A stretch of 38,901 nucleotides of DNA from DATLEX01 sp035525045 (GTDB lineage: Bacteria > Acidobacteriota > Thermoanaerobaculia > Gp7-AA8). Under the pieces are notes generated by a model, which saw only the letters and a program-made list of their open reading frames with translations, made no database searches and was not told the origin of the DNA. Shown in pieces: positions 37,286 to 38,901 of this stretch. The stretch lies in NCBI GenBank assembly GCA_035525045.1, contig DATLEX010000125.1, positions 1 through 38,901 of the forward strand, given 5' to 3'. Made by a program: the position numbers and the translations under genes. Within the stretch, counting starts at the first letter, position 1, and each line of letters begins with the position of its first letter.

Positions 37286-37768
37286 ATGCAGGATTACTAC
37301 GAGCCGAAGGCCGGCGACCTCGCTCCCAACTTCCGCCTGCCGTCCAGCGGCGGGAAATCCGTCTCGCTGAAGAACTTTCGCGGCAAGGACGTGATCCTCT
37401 ACTTCTACCCGAAGGACGACACCCCCGGCTGCACGGCCGAGGCGTGCTCGTTCCGCGACCACGAGAGCGAGCTCGCCAAGCACGGCGCCGTGGTCCTCGG
37501 CGTCTCGACCGACCCCCTCGAGAGTCACGAGAAGTTCCGGGAGAAGCATCATCTCAACTTTCCGCTGCTCTCCGACCAGACCGCCGACGTGGCGAAGATG
37601 TACGGCGCCTGGAAGGAGAAGAACCTGTACGGCCGCCGGAGCTGGGGCGTGGCCCGCACGACCTACTGGATCGGCCCCGACGGCCGCATTCGCAAGATCT
37701 ACAAGAAGGTCGACACGAAGCGGCACGCCGAGGACATCCTGGAGGACATGAAGCAGAAGAAGAAGTAG
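37286..37768 (+). CDS. bcp: Peroxiredoxin, BCP/PrxQ type
   Basis: A 160-aa thiol peroxidase reducing H2O2 and alkyl hydroperoxides with thioredoxin. Motif YPKDDTPGCTAEACSFRD gives peroxidatic Cys49 and resolving Cys54 (atypical 2-Cys). GVSTDPLESHEKFREKH, NFPLLSDQT and ARTTYWIGPDGRI complete the family pattern. Start ATG 37286 has GGAG 10 nt upstream; longer frames begin within the repeat and are rejected. Short Lys-rich tail. Confidence 0.95.
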   Translation: MQDYYEPKAGDLAPNFRLPSSGGKSVSLKNFRGKDVILYFYPKDDTPGCTAEACSFRDHESELAKHGAVVLGVSTDPLESHEKFREKHHLNFPLLSDQTADVAKMYGAWKEKNLYGRRSWGVARTTYWIGPDGRIRKIYKKVDTKRHAEDILEDMKQKKK

Positions 37769-37788
37769 CGGTAAACCTCGGTTAACGG

Positions 37789-38901
37789 TTAACCCGGCGC
37801 CGCCACTCGGAACCTCGCCAGCCTCCTCCCCGCCTCCTCCAGCGACTCGAAGTCCTTGGCGAAGCAGAAGCGCAGCAGGCGGTCGCCGCGGTCGGAGGCA
37901 TAGAAGGAGGGGCCGGGCACCGAGGCCACGCGGGCGCTCTCGATGAGCAGGTCCGCCACTTCGCGGCCGCTGGTGAAGCCGTCGGGGATCTCGGCGAGCA
38001 TGTAGTAGGCGCCCTGCGGGAGGTACGGTTTGAAGCCCCCTTCCTCCAGCGCCGCGGCGAGCAGGTCCCGCTTCTTCCGGTAGTCGGCGGCGAGGTTGCG
38101 GTAGTACTCCTCCCCGATCTCGAGCGCGCGGGCCACGCCCCACTGCAGCGGGGTGGGAGCGCAGACGTAGAGCAGGTCGTTGACCAGGCCGATCGGCTGC
38201 GCCACGCGCGGGCCGGCGGTGACGTAGCCGATCCTCCATCCGGTGATGGAGAAGGTCTTGGAGAACCCGGAGATGGTGATGGTCACGTCGCGGCACGAGT
38301 CGATCGACGCCATGGAGACGTGCCGCCGCCCGTCGTAGACGATGTACTCGTAGATCTCGTCGGTGAGGGCCCAGGCGCCATGCTCCCGGCAGAGCTCGCC
38401 GATCCTCTCGAGCTCCTCCCGCGTGAAGACCTTCCCGCACGGATTCGACGGCGTGCAGACGACGATCGCCCTGGTCTTCCTGGTGAAGGCCTTCCGCAGG
38501 GCGTCGAAGTCGATCGACCAGTCGGGCAGGTGCAGCGGCACGAACTTCGTTTCGATCCCGAGGACCTTCAGCGTGTTGAGGTGGTAGCCGTAGTACGGCT
38601 CGAAGAGGATCACCTCGTCGCCGGGATCGAGCGTGGCCATGGCCGCCGCGGCGAAGCCGCCGGTCGACCCCACCGTGACGACGATCTCCCGGGCCGGATC
38701 GACCTTGTAGCCGTTGAACCGCTCGGTCTTGCGGGCGATGCGCTCGCGCAGAACATCGATCCCCTCGAACTTCGAGTAGGTCGCCTTCGAAGTCTCGATG
38801 GCCTCGATGGCGCCGTCGACGAGGTCGGGAATGGTGGGGAGGTCGCAGATCCCCTGGCCGAGGTTGATGCCGTCGACGCGCTCGCACTCGCGCGACATGC
38901 G
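37789..38901 (-). CDS. Class I/II PLP-dependent aminotransferase, 5' end outside window
   Basis: At least 370 codons on the minus strand, reaching the window edge. PLP Lys in SGFSKTFSITGWRIG; TPSNPCGKVF, LTDEIYEY and RLLRFCFAKDFESL are the standard aspartate/aromatic-type aminotransferase motifs. The frame continues upstream of the Met at 38898 (preceding codon Arg), and relatives carry several residues before the MSRECERVDGINLGQG segment, so the start is likely outside. Substrate unresolved (aspartate, aromatic or kynurenine-type). Confidence 0.93.
   Translation of the reverse strand, partial: RMSRECERVDGINLGQGICDLPTIPDLVDGAIEAIETSKATYSKFEGIDVLRERIARKTERFNGYKVDPAREIVVTVGSTGGFAAAAMATLDPGDEVILFEPYYGYHLNTLKVLGIETKFVPLHLPDWSIDFDALRKAFTRKTRAIVVCTPSNPCGKVFTREELERIGELCREHGAWALTDEIYEYIVYDGRRHVSMASIDSCRDVTITISGFSKTFSITGWRIGYVTAGPRVAQPIGLVNDLLYVCAPTPLQWGVARALEIGEEYYRNLAADYRKKRDLLAAALEEGGFKPYLPQGAYYMLAEIPDGFTSGREVADLLIESARVASVPGPSFYASDRGDRLLRFCFAKDFESLEEAGRRLARFRVAAPG

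Noticed and set aside
37774..37795. GGTTAACGGTTAACC palindrome as terminator between peroxiredoxin and aminotransferase
   Set aside because: Short palindrome with no U-tract on either strand; too weak to call.

Overview
The window is a gene-dense, very GC-rich (roughly two-thirds G+C by eye) bacterial chromosome segment with about 36 protein genes, one tRNA, and no phage, insertion sequence or CRISPR array. Lipid-A/undecaprenyl-linked sugar genes (LpxAB_N-domain protein, ArnC-like GT2, ArnT-like GT83, PAP2) point to a diderm (Gram-negative) cell. The VWFA-type secreted protein, the multiheme c-TPR lipoprotein, the many zinc-ribbon/TPR envelope proteins and frequent TTG/GTG starts fit Acidobacteriota (Thermoanaerobaculia/Holophagae-like); this placement is an inference, not proven.

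Layout. 1-1.5 kb: 3'-truncated YfhO-like membrane protein, divergent from a D-2-hydroxyacid dehydrogenase (1533-2486). 2.4-6.5 kb (minus): zinc-ribbon coiled coil, RNase HI, YggS, YggT and DivIVA, packed as one operon and followed by HutI across a heptamer inverted repeat. 6.6 kb: tRNA-CAU with its own promoter and terminator. 6.7-8.9 kb (minus): LysM protein and SLT transglycosylase. 9-13.6 kb (minus): M20 peptidase, thiolase, TatD, GT2, LpxAB_N and AMMECR1. 13.65-15.9 kb: aromatic amino acid genes: TyrA (+) convergent with a chorismate mutase-DAHP synthase operon (-). 16-21.7 kb (+): VWA, TPR, beta-propeller, two zinc-ribbon membrane proteins and a TPR protein. 21.7-23.6 kb: seven-heme TPR lipoprotein. 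23.6-24.7 kb (-): serine hydrolase. 24.8-28.3 kb: SMC. 28.4-31.6 kb: HEAT-like protein coupled to an HD-GYP protein. 31.7-34.1 kb (-): PAP2 and ArnT. 34.3-37 kb (+): DUF465, phosphatidylserine decarboxylase, phosphatidylserine synthase and a USG-1-like Asd homologue. 37-38.9 kb: composite repeat, peroxiredoxin, 5'-truncated aminotransferase.

The most notable signal is a complete-looking transcription attenuator in front of the chorismate mutase-DAHP synthase operon. A 15-codon leader peptide (MSHLFPFRYYFRYGR, six of 15 residues Phe or Tyr) is followed by mutually exclusive RNA pairings and an intrinsic terminator that ends next to the ribosome binding site of the first gene. Other signals are a recurrent arrangement in which a -10-like hexamer sits 7-10 nt before start codons (probable leaderless mRNAs, with the tRNA promoter as an internal ruler), palindromic interspersed repeats (one now encodes the tail of a glycosyltransferase), a second terminator abutting a Shine-Dalgarno sequence, and enzyme homologues with altered key residues (Asd-like protein lacking its Cys; phosphatidylserine decarboxylase with Ser-Ser in place of Gly-Ser).
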